Assembly (NCBI GenBank): GCA_951812715.1
Contig: OX638323.1
Coordinates: 2,956,577 to 3,020,576, forward strand
Length of the DNA stretch: 64,000 nucleotides
Origin: an uncultured Pseudohongiella sp.
GTDB taxonomy: Bacteria; Pseudomonadota; Gammaproteobacteria; Pseudomonadales; Pseudohongiellaceae
Direction of reading: 5' to 3'
Part shown: positions 39,580-49,343 of the stretch, in pieces
Numbering within the stretch: position 1 is the first letter of the stretch
Layout: each line of letters opens with the position of its first letter
The notes under the pieces: model-generated
What the model was told of the DNA's origin: nothing
Databases searched by the model: none
What the model saw: only the letters and a program-made list of their open reading frames with translations
Made by a program: the position numbers and the translations under genes

Positions 39580-40029
39580 ATGAAGTCGAAATATCTGATC
39601 GTGGTCTGCATGCTTGGATTCTTCATCGCTGCCGGTGGTGCGAATGCCGCCGAGCAGCAAACTGATCCGTACGCCGTCAATCTCGATAAACTTCAATGGG
39701 GTCCGCCCGGTGGCGGCAACGGCGCCCCGCTTGGCCTCCGCACCGCCCGCCAGGGCGTGGATCCGTTCACCGGCGGCGTCACCTATTACGCCATGTTTCC
39801 CGCCGCAACCCGGTTCGACCTGCATTGGCATACCCATGACGAATTCGTGGTGGTAGTGAGCGGGTCGGTCGTGCTTGAACTCGGCGACCGGACGCATGAA
39901 TTGAAAGTCGGCGCCTATGTCGTGATACCCGGCGGCATGAATCATTCCTGGGACGTGCCCGACTCCGGAGAAGTCGTTATTCTGGTGCGGCGGGCCGGGC
40001 CCGCGGATTTTAACTACGTCGCGCGATAA
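39580..40029 (+). CDS. exported single-domain cupin protein
   Basis: 149 residues from MKSKYLIVVCMLGFF, with a signal peptide ending GGANAA. The cupin barrel shows FDLHWHTHDEFVVVVSGSV (metal-binding H-x-H-x4-E-type motif) and the second motif GGMNHSWDVPDSGEVVIL with a His. It could be a small metal-dependent enzyme or binding protein; the substrate is unknown. The ATG at 39580 follows AGGCGG and gives the signal peptide; a longer frame from 39541 lies inside the tandem repeat. Confidence 0.8.
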   Translation: MKSKYLIVVCMLGFFIAAGGANAAEQQTDPYAVNLDKLQWGPPGGGNGAPLGLRTARQGVDPFTGGVTYYAMFPAATRFDLHWHTHDEFVVVVSGSVVLELGDRTHELKVGAYVVIPGGMNHSWDVPDSGEVVILVRRAGPADFNYVAR

Positions 40030-40434
40030 TTCACATTTCTGAAGCCTGCGCGCCTCCTCCGTCATTCCGCGCGAAGCGCAGCGTAGTCGCGGAATCTGTT
40101 TGGGACCCCTGCGGGCTATTCATGCCATCCCTGGCGCGACTGTTGAGGTTTGGCTAACCACCCATTCTTGCCGGTCCGGTCGCCAAGCTTAGCTTGGCGC
40201 CGCTCGGAACCGCGCGGGAAGCTGACGCTTCCTGAATGCTTGTCCTCGCTCATGGCGAGTCGTTCAGGCTTTCAAATGCCGTGCTTTTGATCGGCTGAGC
40301 CGACCAGCCTTCACCCAATTGTTTCAAAACGTAGTGAAGCGTTCCCTTTTCTTGCGTGTATATGGCAGATTGCTTATTCTTCCCTGCGGTTTCGGCCTCG
40401 CGCGTGCTTCGACAAGAATACCGGAGAACCCTGT
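40030..40434. repeat. intergenic with an inverted fragment of the 133-bp repeat family
   Basis: No gene is supported in these 405 bases. CATGCCATCCCTGGCGCGAC (40121-40140, continuing TG) is the exact reverse complement of a segment of the 5439-5571 unit. GTCATTCCGCG and CGCGGAAT nearby form another small inverted repeat. A short palindromic stretch (GCCAAGCTTAGCTTGGC) lies near 40181-40199. Confidence 0.6.
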
Positions 40435-42360
40435 ATGAAGAGAGCAAAGCGTTTGATTTCGTCTTTCGCCGCAGGCGCCTGCATCCTCGCCGCCGTTCCC
40501 GCGGCCATGAGTCAGTCGGGCACCGACGTCTACGCGGGAGACTGGCCGGACTATCACGGCAACAAGCTGGCCCAGCGCTATTCGCCGCTCGACCAGATCA
40601 ACGCGGACAATGTCGGCACATTGCAGATCGCCTGGCGCTTTTCGACGGGGAACATTGGCCCCCAGCCGGAGTTCAACGCCACCTTCACGCCACTTGAAAT
40701 CGACGGCGTCATGTATACCACCGTCGGCGCAACGCGCAATGCCGCGGCGCTCGATGCTACCACCGGGCAACTGCTCTGGCTGTGGCGGCCGCGGGAAGGC
40801 GAAAGATTCGACGCTGCCCCACGCAAGGGCTCGGGCCGCGGGCTGTCTTACTACCGCTTTGGCGACGAGCGGCGCATCATTACCGTCACTCCGGGCTTCT
40901 TCCTCGTTTCACTCGACGCCGAAACCGGCTTGCCCGACCCGAATTTCGGCGACAATGGCTGGGTCGACATGCAACAAGGCCTGCGTCTTGGCCAGGGCCG
41001 CGAAGACGTCGACATCGGCTCATCCATGCCGCCCTTCATCATGAACGACGTGGTCGTCGTGGGTCCGGCGCACCGGGTTTCCATGCGGCCGCCGTCGAAA
41101 TTCAACGTCAAGGGCGATGTGCGCGGCTTTGATGCGCGGACCGGTGAACTGCTATGGACTTTCCATACCATTCCCGAACCCGGTGAAGTCGGCATCGAGA
41201 CCTGGTTCGGCGACGGCGCTGAAATTACCGGTAACGCCGGCGTCTGGTCTACCATGTCGGGCGACCCGGAACTGGGCCACGTCTATCTGCCCACCGAATC
41301 GGCGACTGGCGACCGCTTCGGCGCCGACCGGCCCGGCGACAATCTGTTCGCCAACAGCGTGGTCGCGCTCGACATCCGGACCGGCGAGCGCCAATGGCAT
41401 TACCAACTGATTCATCACGATATCTGGGACTGGGACAACCCTTCCGCCGCGGTGCTGGCGGATCTGCCCAACGGCCGCAAGATCGTCGCCCAGGTTACCA
41501 AACAGGCTTTTGTCTACACTTTCGACCGCGAAACCGGCGAACCGATCTGGCCGATCGAAGAGCTGCCGGTTCCCGCCGGCGACGTACCCCGTGAATGGTA
41601 TTCCCCCACACAGCCTTTTCCCACGCGTCCCCCGGCCGTCGACCGGCAAGGCTTCAGCGAAGACGATCTGATCGACTTCACGCCGGAACTCCGGGCCGAA
41701 GCCCTGGCGGCGCTTGAAGGTTTCCGCCTGAGCCCGAGTCTGTATTCGCCGCCTTCCGAAGCGGAAGCGGCGGATGGCACGAGAGGCACCTTGAGCTTGC
41801 CGTCGGCAACCGGCGGTCCCAACTGGGAAGCCAGTGTGATAGACCCGGAAACCGGAATTCTCTACATACCATCCCGCACCGTTTTATCCGTATTGTCGGT
41901 GGAGAAGGACCCGAACTCCGATGTCGATTTCAGTCAGGCTTTCGGCGTTCGCGTACCACGGGTGCGGGGTCTGCCCATCGTGCAACCGCCCTACGGCCGC
42001 ATTACCGCGCTCGATATGAATTCCGGCGACATGCTCTGGCAGGTCGCCAATGCCGACACGCCGGAAAACATCGCCAACAATCCCGCGCTGGAAGGCGTTG
42101 ACCTGCCGCGCACGGGCGTCGAGACCAAGGCTGGATTGCTGGTGACCAAGACCTTGCTGTTTGCCGGTGAAGGCGTCGGCGGCGGCAATATGTTCCGTGC
42201 GCACGACAAGCTGACCGGAGAGATTTTGTTCGAAATGGAATTGCCGGCCACGCAGACCGGGGTGCCGATGACCTATGAGCACGATGGCAAGCAATACATA
42301 GCCATGGTCGTTAGCGGCGGCGGCACGCCCGCCGAAATCGTAGCCTACGCGCTGCCGTAA
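40435..42360 (+). CDS. exported PQQ-type quinoprotein dehydrogenase
   Basis: 641 residues with a signal peptide (KRLISSFAAGACILAAVPAA). The mature protein is an eight-bladed quinoprotein propeller beginning DWPDYHGNKLAQRYSPLDQI and carrying W-motif blades, e.g. ALDATTGQLLWLWRP, GFDARTGELLWTFHT and ALDMNSGDMLWQVAN. The segment HYQLIHHDIWDWDNPSAAVL is typical of PQQ-dependent dehydrogenases of the soluble/membrane glucose and alcohol types. It has no cytochrome domain. It presumably oxidises an alcohol or sugar in the periplasm. No pqq synthesis genes are in this window. Confidence 0.88.
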   Translation: MKRAKRLISSFAAGACILAAVPAAMSQSGTDVYAGDWPDYHGNKLAQRYSPLDQINADNVGTLQIAWRFSTGNIGPQPEFNATFTPLEIDGVMYTTVGATRNAAALDATTGQLLWLWRPREGERFDAAPRKGSGRGLSYYRFGDERRIITVTPGFFLVSLDAETGLPDPNFGDNGWVDMQQGLRLGQGREDVDIGSSMPPFIMNDVVVVGPAHRVSMRPPSKFNVKGDVRGFDARTGELLWTFHTIPEPGEVGIETWFGDGAEITGNAGVWSTMSGDPELGHVYLPTESATGDRFGADRPGDNLFANSVVALDIRTGERQWHYQLIHHDIWDWDNPSAAVLADLPNGRKIVAQVTKQAFVYTFDRETGEPIWPIEELPVPAGDVPREWYSPTQPFPTRPPAVDRQGFSEDDLIDFTPELRAEALAALEGFRLSPSLYSPPSEAEAADGTRGTLSLPSATGGPNWEASVIDPETGILYIPSRTVLSVLSVEKDPNSDVDFSQAFGVRVPRVRGLPIVQPPYGRITALDMNSGDMLWQVANADTPENIANNPALEGVDLPRTGVETKAGLLVTKTLLFAGEGVGGGNMFRAHDKLTGEILFEMELPATQTGVPMTYEHDGKQYIAMVVSGGGTPAEIVAYALP

Positions 42361-42535
42361 GCTGTTTTGTGAGAAATTCCATCCTTGGAATTTCTCATTG
42401 CCGCAAAACAAGAGCGTGGTTTTGTTTTGCCCGCGGATTCAATGGCTTACGCCATCGAATCCGGCGGAACATCCGTGCGCCGCGCGCAAGCTCTGATTTT
42501 ATTGGAGCTTTCTTGACCGATGGAGGAGAGAGAAA

Positions 42536-43108
42536 ATGCGAAAACCGTACTTGGCGGCGCTGACGCTGCTGCTATTGCTGACCGGACTGTCCGCGCAGGC
42601 CCAGACCTGGGTCATCGATCAGGAGCAATCCAGGGTCATTTTCCATTATTCCTATGCCGGCGATCCCTATAAGGGAGAATTCAGGAATGTCGACGCGGTT
42701 TTTGAAATCGATCCGCTGGACCCGGGCTCCTGCAACTTTTCGGTAACGATTCCCATCGTCGACATCGGCCTCGATTCACCGGAGGCGCTGGATTATCTGC
42801 TCGACGTGGAATTGTTCGACGTCGATCAATTTCCGACCGCGCGTTTCGAAGCCGAGGAATGCCGATTGCAATCGATGGATTCCTTCGTTTCCAGCGGGAC
42901 CTTGACGATCCGCGACGTGACCCGACCGATGAGCTTCCCGTTCTCGCTCAGCGTCGAAAGAAACGGCGATCAGCTCGGATTTCGGTTAAACAGCAATGTC
43001 ACCATCAAGCGGCTGGAATATGGCGTCGGGCAGGGCTATTGGGCAAGCACCGCGGAGATTCCGAACGATATCGGCATCGAAGTGGATGTCTACGCAATCC
43101 GGCAATAG
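42536..43108 (+). CDS. exported YceI-family protein (first)
   Basis: 190 residues with a signal peptide (LTLLLLLTGLSAQAQ). The mature part begins TWVIDQEQSRVIFHYSYAG and has the YceI beta-barrel pattern, which binds isoprenoid-like lipids. A strong GGAGGAGAGAG ribosome site precedes the ATG. A second YceI-like gene follows after 29 bases, so the two are probably co-transcribed. Confidence 0.9.
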   Translation: MRKPYLAALTLLLLLTGLSAQAQTWVIDQEQSRVIFHYSYAGDPYKGEFRNVDAVFEIDPLDPGSCNFSVTIPIVDIGLDSPEALDYLLDVELFDVDQFPTARFEAEECRLQSMDSFVSSGTLTIRDVTRPMSFPFSLSVERNGDQLGFRLNSNVTIKRLEYGVGQGYWASTAEIPNDIGIEVDVYAIRQ

Positions 43109-43137
43109 ATGATCAGGCGTCGGCGCGGAGGTTCGCA

Positions 43138-43788
43138 ATGAATTCAGCACTGTATTCCCAATTCGGCCGGCTCACGCTGGCATTGGCCTGCGCGGCCTCA
43201 CTGGCTGCCTGCGACCGAATCCTGACGCCTGATTTCGAAACCGAAATCACCGAGCTTAGGTCGGGGCAATTTACCCTCGACCCCGACCATGCGACGTTGT
43301 TGTGGAAAATCAATCATCTGGGATTTTCTACGTTCATCGGTCGTTTCAACGATTTTGACGCCTCCCTGGATTTCGATCCGGAGAATATCGAAAACTCCAG
43401 CCTTGAAGTCGTTGTCTATACCGCCGCACTCGACATAAATCTGCCGGAATTCGAAGAAGAGTTGCGCGGTCCGAACTGGTTCGATGTCGAGACTTTCCCC
43501 CAGGCCGTTTATCGAACCACCTCGTTTGTCGAGGCCATCGACGAAGATTCATTCATCTTTAATGGAGAACTCACGTTCCTCGGCGCCACCGCGCCGGTAG
43601 CGCTGGAGGTCAACTTCCATGGCGGCGGGCGTAACTTCCTCACCCGCAGCTATACCATTGGCTTTTCCGCCAGCGCCAACTTCCAGCGCTCGACTTTCGG
43701 TCTGGACCGTTTCGTCAGTTTCGGCGTCGGCGACGATATCGAATTGGAGATCCACGTCGAATTCCAGGGTGAGGATCGGTCGGCGTAG
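43138..43788 (+). CDS. YceI-family lipoprotein (second)
   Basis: 216 residues with a lipobox (LAAC) at about residue 25. YceI pattern: FTLDPDHATLLWKINHLGFSTF, FIGRFNDFDASL, NWFDVETFPQAVYRTTS and FNGELTFLGATAPVALEV. The ATG at 43138 follows GGAGG. Its last few codons (from 43777) lie inside the dispersed repeat at 43777-43894, so the original C-terminus may have been replaced. Confidence 0.88.
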   Translation: MNSALYSQFGRLTLALACAASLAACDRILTPDFETEITELRSGQFTLDPDHATLLWKINHLGFSTFIGRFNDFDASLDFDPENIENSSLEVVVYTAALDINLPEFEEELRGPNWFDVETFPQAVYRTTSFVEAIDEDSFIFNGELTFLGATAPVALEVNFHGGGRNFLTRSYTIGFSASANFQRSTFGLDRFVSFGVGDDIELEIHVEFQGEDRSA

Positions 43789-43894
43789 CCGACAAGAAGC
43801 AACGCTTCTTGAGGTCCGAACGACTTGCCATGGATGGCAAGACTGGGGATCAGCGGAGTCATATAAGTCTCGCCAAGGATGGCATGCACAAACC
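43777..43894. repeat. diverged copy of the 133-bp repeat, overlapping the YceI stop and next to brxL
   Basis: GTCGGCGTAGCCGAC, CCGAACGACTTGCCATGGATGGCAAG and a GCCAAGGATGGCATGCACAA ending line up with the 5306-5571 units with scattered changes. It lies between the YceI gene and the 3' end of brxL, i.e. at the border of the BREX locus. Confidence 0.75.
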
Positions 43895-43949
43895 AACAGA
43901 ATGCAGTCAAGGGTCGTCATACTTCTGAGCGGGTTTGAGTTGAAAGTAC

Positions 43950-45995
43950 TCACTCCAAAATAGACTTGAGAAGCGCATCCCTGACATCCGAGTAAAACTG
44001 GATGTCAATCTTCGTCGCCATATCATCGGACAGGTCGATAAGCAGTCTCCTACTGGCAACCGGCATCAAGAGCGCCGATGCGCCTTTTTCGACAGCGATC
44101 TCGGCCATCGTAACGGGATTGTGAACGGGTTCGATAGAACCGCCCAGATTGACTTCTCCAACGACTATGAGGCCGCCACGAACACTCTTCTTCAAGAGAG
44201 CCGTGCAAAGCGCAATCAGTGAGGCCATGCCCAGCTTTGCTCCGGACTTGGAAGCATCGAACGCACGGAGTTGCGTGGTGAATTCGTGGTGTCGCGGGTC
44301 TTTGTCTCCAACCAATTGCACAGCACGGGCGTACAGGTTTTGCTCGGCGTAGCCAATGCTTTCCTTGAAGGCCGGTGGCACGGGCTTGTTAAGGATTTTG
44401 ACGCCTGAGCCTGGGCCTTCATTGATCTCAATGCGGTAAAGCCCCGGGTGTTCATCACCGCCACCCGGCGAGATGGCCCATACTTGTCCCGGCTCCAGGG
44501 GGTCGCCGCCAATGCTGTTTTCGCTTTGCAGTTCCGGTGTCGAGACAAACTTTTCCACACCATCGTCGCCCATCACATAACTGAAGTGGGTGTTGCGGAA
44601 TTCCGCCGCGCCGATGCGCTTTTGCTGCTCCTTCACGCGACGTCTTGCCTCCATGGCGACGTGCACGGCCCACTCGATGTCCTCTTCAGCCAATTCACCA
44701 TTGCCGGGGTAGAGCAGTTTTAGTAGCCCGCTCACAGTTTTGTTGACCGCGTTGGTGTCGCGCCCCGACAGCGCGCCGCCGAAGTACACCCGGCTCTGCA
44801 ATTCTCCAACCCGGCTTTGATTGCGAAGCTGGCTCCAGCACTCGGACAGGAAATCGCTCACGAGGCCAAAATGATTTGTCAGCAATTCCTTACTGATTTT
44901 GGGAATGTCCCAGCCGGGAAGAAATGAGTGGATTCGGTCCATGAAAGCCGTATCGTTTTGCATCTCGGGCGGCATGGGACCAAAAAGGTGTCCGATACGT
45001 TGCTGGTGTTCTACATCGACTTCGAAATTGCCAACGAGGACGATGCTGCCATCGGCACGGATGCTTTCCTTGCCGCGGCTGAATTCGCCGGACTCCATAT
45101 ATCCCTTCATGATGTTTACACCGTCCTTCTGGTCGAAGGAGACTCCCGACACTTCATCGAAGCAGACTACATCGTATTGGCAAACCAATCCGCGTTGGCC
45201 GGTTGCATTGTTAACGAACATCCGCGCCACCGTGGCCTTGCCTCCGGAAACCAGATGCGCGTAGGGAGAGACTTGTTGGAAAAGATGACTTTTGCCCGTT
45301 CCCCTGGGGCCGAGTTCCACCATGTTGTAGTTGCGTTCGACAAAGGGAACCATTCGCAGCAGCAAGGCATTTTGCTGTCGCTCAGACAATCTACTCGGTT
45401 CTATGCCGACAGATCGAAGCAGGAACTCCTTCCACTCATCGGTGGTGAAGGAGTTACGGGCATCGGCAAGGATATCGAGCACATCTCGCTTGGAAAGCTG
45501 TATTTCCCGAAGAGATGAAACTCCAAAAGGCCTGCCATTGCTCTCCTGTGCAATTGCCGCATCGTAGTCCAGACTAATTTCGGCATAAAACCCGCCGGTC
45601 AACATCCGCTCGTGATCATTTACCAGTTTTGGGCTGATGCGGACGTCTTTCAGCCGTAAGCTGGGCAATGTAGCGATATAGGAATCGGTCCTTGCATCCA
45701 GACGGGCTGTAATAATGTCGATAATTTTAACTTCGCCTTTTTCTCGGGCCCGGGCTTTGAAAAGTTCCTCTTCCCCAGCCTTGACCGATCGAGATCCGAG
45801 TTGCCTTTGGACGATTTCGAGCCCCTCGTCGATCTCCTCTTGCTCAACGCTGGCGCAGTATCGGCCAAGCAGGAATTCGACAACATAAGTCGGAACAGGG
45901 AACTGGCGACTGAAGGTCCTGACCAGATCCTTCCGAACCAGAAATCCATCCAGCGAGGCGGCTGCCCGATTGTCGATATGGTCCATTTCGATCAT
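43950..45995 (-). CDS. brxL: BREX protein BrxL (AAA+/Lon-like)
   Basis: 681 residues, the last gene of the type I BREX locus. The AAA+ domain has Walker A ELGPRGTGKSHLFQQ and Walker B VVCFDEVSG. The C-terminal third resembles a Lon protease domain (KSGAKLGMASLIALCTALLK, then GLIVVGEVNLGGSIEPVHN). BrxL is a DNA-binding AAA+ hexamer needed for phage exclusion in BREX; the Lon-like part need not be active. Its ATG overlaps the pglZ stop by four bases. Confidence 0.94.
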   Translation of the reverse strand: MIEMDHIDNRAAASLDGFLVRKDLVRTFSRQFPVPTYVVEFLLGRYCASVEQEEIDEGLEIVQRQLGSRSVKAGEEELFKARAREKGEVKIIDIITARLDARTDSYIATLPSLRLKDVRISPKLVNDHERMLTGGFYAEISLDYDAAIAQESNGRPFGVSSLREIQLSKRDVLDILADARNSFTTDEWKEFLLRSVGIEPSRLSERQQNALLLRMVPFVERNYNMVELGPRGTGKSHLFQQVSPYAHLVSGGKATVARMFVNNATGQRGLVCQYDVVCFDEVSGVSFDQKDGVNIMKGYMESGEFSRGKESIRADGSIVLVGNFEVDVEHQQRIGHLFGPMPPEMQNDTAFMDRIHSFLPGWDIPKISKELLTNHFGLVSDFLSECWSQLRNQSRVGELQSRVYFGGALSGRDTNAVNKTVSGLLKLLYPGNGELAEEDIEWAVHVAMEARRRVKEQQKRIGAAEFRNTHFSYVMGDDGVEKFVSTPELQSENSIGGDPLEPGQVWAISPGGGDEHPGLYRIEINEGPGSGVKILNKPVPPAFKESIGYAEQNLYARAVQLVGDKDPRHHEFTTQLRAFDASKSGAKLGMASLIALCTALLKKSVRGGLIVVGEVNLGGSIEPVHNPVTMAEIAVEKGASALLMPVASRRLLIDLSDDMATKIDIQFYSDVRDALLKSILE

Positions 45996-48337
45996 GTGTC
46001 GTCTCCACCAATTTCCGTGGCCAATTGCGCAATCAGCGACCCATCCGCATCAATCAAAACGATTGTTGCTTCCTGACCTTCCATTTCCTCGTCCTCTACG
46101 ACCACGGAGGCAGTTCCGTTGTCCTTTAGCGGTTTAACGCCAACGATCACGCTGGACGATGAATTGCCAGCCTGACTACGAATATCAAGTGACAATCCCG
46201 TGAAGTCCCCATTTACGGCAACCGTGCAGCGCAATCCTCTCCACGCTACGTCGGTAATTTCCACGGCAGTCATTGCCCGAGCAGTTTCACCTTGCGTTAC
46301 CGTAAACTGCAGCGTCAGGCATTCTTGCAGGCTCAGGCCGCCATGGGCGTAGTCTTCGCCTTTCTTGAAGCAACTTACGCCATCGGCAAGGGCAAATGAC
46401 TGGTCCGGATTCCAGTACCAGGGGAATAGCCGCTCCTCCGTCGACGCCCCGGGCTTCAATGCGGCGCAGCGTCCCCATTTGGTCTCTGCCAGCACACCGG
46501 GGAGGTCGATTTTTGGTAATCCTCCCGGCAGCAACAACCAGCCGTGGTCTGTAACTACTCGAACACGTTTCCATCCCGCTGCCAAGAGGTCGTTGATTCG
46601 CTCGCTGACTTCCCGAATCAGAGCCTCGATGTGCTTTGCCAGTTTCCACCCGCGATCATGACCTTCGTGGTCAATGTCGCCAAACTCACACCAGGCCATA
46701 CCTTGGCCATCGCCACTGGCAGAGCGGTCAAGGATCGACCACCCTGCATCCGTCAGCAATTTCTTCAGGTGATGTCCGCCCTTCAATGATTTACCGGTTT
46801 CCGCCACCGAAGGTTGGAAATCGTCGCTGCCGTCCTGGCCCTTGATCCGGTCACTCACCGGGGACACGGCTGGTTTACCCGTGGCCGTCACACTCGGCAA
46901 TGCCGTCCAGGTCGGTTGTTCGGAAATCTCAAACCCACTGGCTTCCAGGTAACCGATCAATCGTTTCCCCGTATCAAAGCGTAGACCATCGACGAAGAGA
47001 ACGCAGTCTCCAGCGCGATATTCCTCTGACGGCGTCTCCAGGTCGGCGCCTCCGGGATAAGTCGCGCCATCGACCAACTGTTGGAGATAGCGGGCGGATT
47101 CTTCTACCCACGGCAGGTAAACGGAGCGGATGGCGGTAGTAACGGCCTTAAAGTCCGCAGGAGTCTCCACCCGCGCCAAAGCCTGGATTACTCCGTCGTC
47201 TGCGCGCCACCCTTGGCTTTGAAAACCCGCTGCCAAGTCGTGCACCGAACCGGCGGCAAGACCGTTTTTTGTAATATCGGCGACGGTCGCCAAGTGTTCT
47301 ATTGCGTTGGCCAATGGGGTTTCGCGCAATTCAGCCCAGATCAGAGTGCGCCTGCGACCGTGCAGTTTTTCCAGCTCCTCAATTTTGGCCCTGGCGTCAT
47401 GCGCGGGAACTTTGGCAAGTACCATGAGTTCGCGCCGAAGGCCATTCTCCTGATCGTCATTCCACTGCGGCCAGCCGCCGGCTACTTCCTCATCCGCAAA
47501 CAAGTCAAACACCGGCGGTTGGCACTTTCTGATTTGCGCCGGGATATTGGGGTAATGCTTGGGCGCCTCGCAATATCGCTCCCAAACTGCCTGCCATGGG
47601 CCTTCGTGGTTTGCGAGCTTGGCGCTTCCTGTCAAGGCTCCTTCGTCCTGGGGGTTGAATCCAAGTTTAGACTTGCAGACCTCGACAAAGGCTTTCCATT
47701 CGTTTTCGCCGCGATTCGCTTGGAACGCATCCCCTTGATCAAGCCATTGCAGCAGATCGCGTATTGGGTCGCCCGTCAACAGAGTATTGAAGTAGTCCTT
47801 ATTGAGACGCTTGCCTTTTAGCAGCGAGATATCCTCGTCAAGGAGACGAAGCAACGCGAGTTGCATGGCATTCTTGGCATCGCTGTCTTGGGCGACGTCC
47901 AGCCCTAGTCCTCCTTGATCTGATTTCAGCCAGGCCAGGATTGTCCAATCCTTGGCGTTAACTTGTGACCAAATCACCCCTCGGTACTGAAGTTCAGCAA
48001 GTGGTTTGAGGAGATCCGGGCAGCTTTCGATCGCACGCAAGTCCTGGCGGCTCACACCCGGCAGATAGAGAATAGGTGTTTGATTTTCAGGCAACGAGAT
48101 TTCGGGAGCCAGACCGGCAATTACGCAACGTAGCCAGATGGCGGGACCGATGCGATTGTCGGAATCATAATCGCCTAGTACTAAAAGTTCGGGCAAATCG
48201 GCTTGAAGAACGGGGATGGCTGTTTTCCACTGGCGGTCGCGGTCCGGCCAAAGAAGACAGATTGGCTCCACCTGAACTTCAGGATTGAAGACCGTAGCGT
48301 CACGCATTGCTTTCAGGAGATAGTCACGCACTCTCAT
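45992..48337 (-). CDS. pglZ: BREX alkaline-phosphatase-like protein PglZ (BrxZ)
   Basis: 781 residues. The alkaline-phosphatase-superfamily core shows DCVLFVDGLRFDTGKRL, with a metal-binding Asp, and VRVVTDHGWLLLPGG, with the second Asp-His pair. The N-terminal region (RDYLLKAMRDATVFNPEVQ) matches BrxZ proteins. PglZ acts with BrxX/BrxC in the BREX complex, probably as a nuclease or phosphatase. The ATG at 48337 was chosen; a TTG 18 bases upstream is possible. It is overlapped by brxL downstream. Confidence 0.93.
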   Translation of the reverse strand: MRVRDYLLKAMRDATVFNPEVQVEPICLLWPDRDRQWKTAIPVLQADLPELLVLGDYDSDNRIGPAIWLRCVIAGLAPEISLPENQTPILYLPGVSRQDLRAIESCPDLLKPLAELQYRGVIWSQVNAKDWTILAWLKSDQGGLGLDVAQDSDAKNAMQLALLRLLDEDISLLKGKRLNKDYFNTLLTGDPIRDLLQWLDQGDAFQANRGENEWKAFVEVCKSKLGFNPQDEGALTGSAKLANHEGPWQAVWERYCEAPKHYPNIPAQIRKCQPPVFDLFADEEVAGGWPQWNDDQENGLRRELMVLAKVPAHDARAKIEELEKLHGRRRTLIWAELRETPLANAIEHLATVADITKNGLAAGSVHDLAAGFQSQGWRADDGVIQALARVETPADFKAVTTAIRSVYLPWVEESARYLQQLVDGATYPGGADLETPSEEYRAGDCVLFVDGLRFDTGKRLIGYLEASGFEISEQPTWTALPSVTATGKPAVSPVSDRIKGQDGSDDFQPSVAETGKSLKGGHHLKKLLTDAGWSILDRSASGDGQGMAWCEFGDIDHEGHDRGWKLAKHIEALIREVSERINDLLAAGWKRVRVVTDHGWLLLPGGLPKIDLPGVLAETKWGRCAALKPGASTEERLFPWYWNPDQSFALADGVSCFKKGEDYAHGGLSLQECLTLQFTVTQGETARAMTAVEITDVAWRGLRCTVAVNGDFTGLSLDIRSQAGNSSSSVIVGVKPLKDNGTASVVVEDEEMEGQEATIVLIDADGSLIAQLATEIGGDDT

Positions 48338-48362
48338 ACTCAATGATCTCGTCAATATATCT

Positions 48363-49343
48363 TCATGAGTACTTTTCCCTATGTTCTTGGCAATGCTTGC
48401 GTACTGTATCTATCCAACGCTCATACCAATGCCACACTTTTCCAGCTACTAAAGTACCGTAAGGTTTTGCAGAGTTCTTTGCGTCAAGTGTTTGCCAGAG
48501 AACTGTATGATAGTGAAGCGAGAAACTAGGAAATCCTTCGTCTTTCATTAAATCTACGATTTGTTTAGGCAAAAACTTATTCTTCTCAGTTTCCTTTATC
48601 AATGCGTATTCCTTGTTTACAGTTTCCGCCAAAACAGAATCGCTCTTTACAAATTCGATTACACGGTCAGCCTGACCCTTATGATTAGTTGTTTTTGGAA
48701 CAAATAGAATTCTATATGCGTACCGTGAGCTTGAGAATTCGTCATCAGATAGTTCAGCATCAAATCCCTCAATATAGCTCTGCAAATTACTTGGCAATCC
48801 AGGATGATCTTCTAGAAGTTCTTTTTGCTCCTTGGATATAGTCGAAAATTGAAGGCTAATTGACAAGTGTTTTTCAATTCCGTTATCAGAGCCGAATAAT
48901 TTCTTGATGTATTCATTATAATTCAACACACATGCTTGGAAACGAGCACTTAAAATGTCATCAATTCTTGTTGTCATCCGATGTTCAATTTCGTCGCGTA
49001 GGCCGATCAGAAAGCGCAGATTATTGGCAGTGTTATTATCTATAGGAGTATTGCTGACACTCAGGCATTTCCGAAGCTCCCAATGCTTGTCCGCACCGTG
49101 TTTTGTTTTATCAAATTTTCTCAGTTTTCCTTTCTGTTTGAAGTACCGATACTCAATTTTTTGATCGCGGAAATATGCGTGGAGTAGGTATGTCCACGCG
49201 ATAATCATTAGCACTACATAGGATTCAGATTTGAAGCTTATATTCGGATTGTTGAAGATTTGCACAGCTGCAAGGGCCGCTTCCCTAGACTTCTTGATCA
49301 GTTCACTCTTGATGGAGGCAACACGGCGAATCCGTTTGCTCAT
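48363..49343 (-). CDS. DUF3644-like protein with an R-x4-H (HEPN-type) motif
   Basis: 326 residues. The N-terminus (SREAALAAVQIFNNPNISFKS, SYVVLMIIAWTYLLHAYF) and LRFLIGLRDEIEHRM match DUF3644 proteins. RDEIEH (residues 116-121) fits the HEPN ribonuclease signature R-x4-6-H. HEPN proteins often cut RNA in abortive infection or as toxins. Its ATG overlaps the stop of the upstream 428-residue gene (ATGA), and pglZ begins 26 bases downstream. The gene is visibly AT-richer than brxC and pglZ. Confidence 0.78.
   Translation of the reverse strand: MSKRIRRVASIKSELIKKSREAALAAVQIFNNPNISFKSESYVVLMIIAWTYLLHAYFRDQKIEYRYFKQKGKLRKFDKTKHGADKHWELRKCLSVSNTPIDNNTANNLRFLIGLRDEIEHRMTTRIDDILSARFQACVLNYNEYIKKLFGSDNGIEKHLSISLQFSTISKEQKELLEDHPGLPSNLQSYIEGFDAELSDDEFSSSRYAYRILFVPKTTNHKGQADRVIEFVKSDSVLAETVNKEYALIKETEKNKFLPKQIVDLMKDEGFPSFSLHYHTVLWQTLDAKNSAKPYGTLVAGKVWHWYERWIDTVRKHCQEHREKYS

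Noticed and set aside
42859-43137. N-terminal extension of the second YceI gene
   Set aside because: The extension overlaps the first YceI gene; the ATG at 43138 has GGAGG and the lipoprotein signal.
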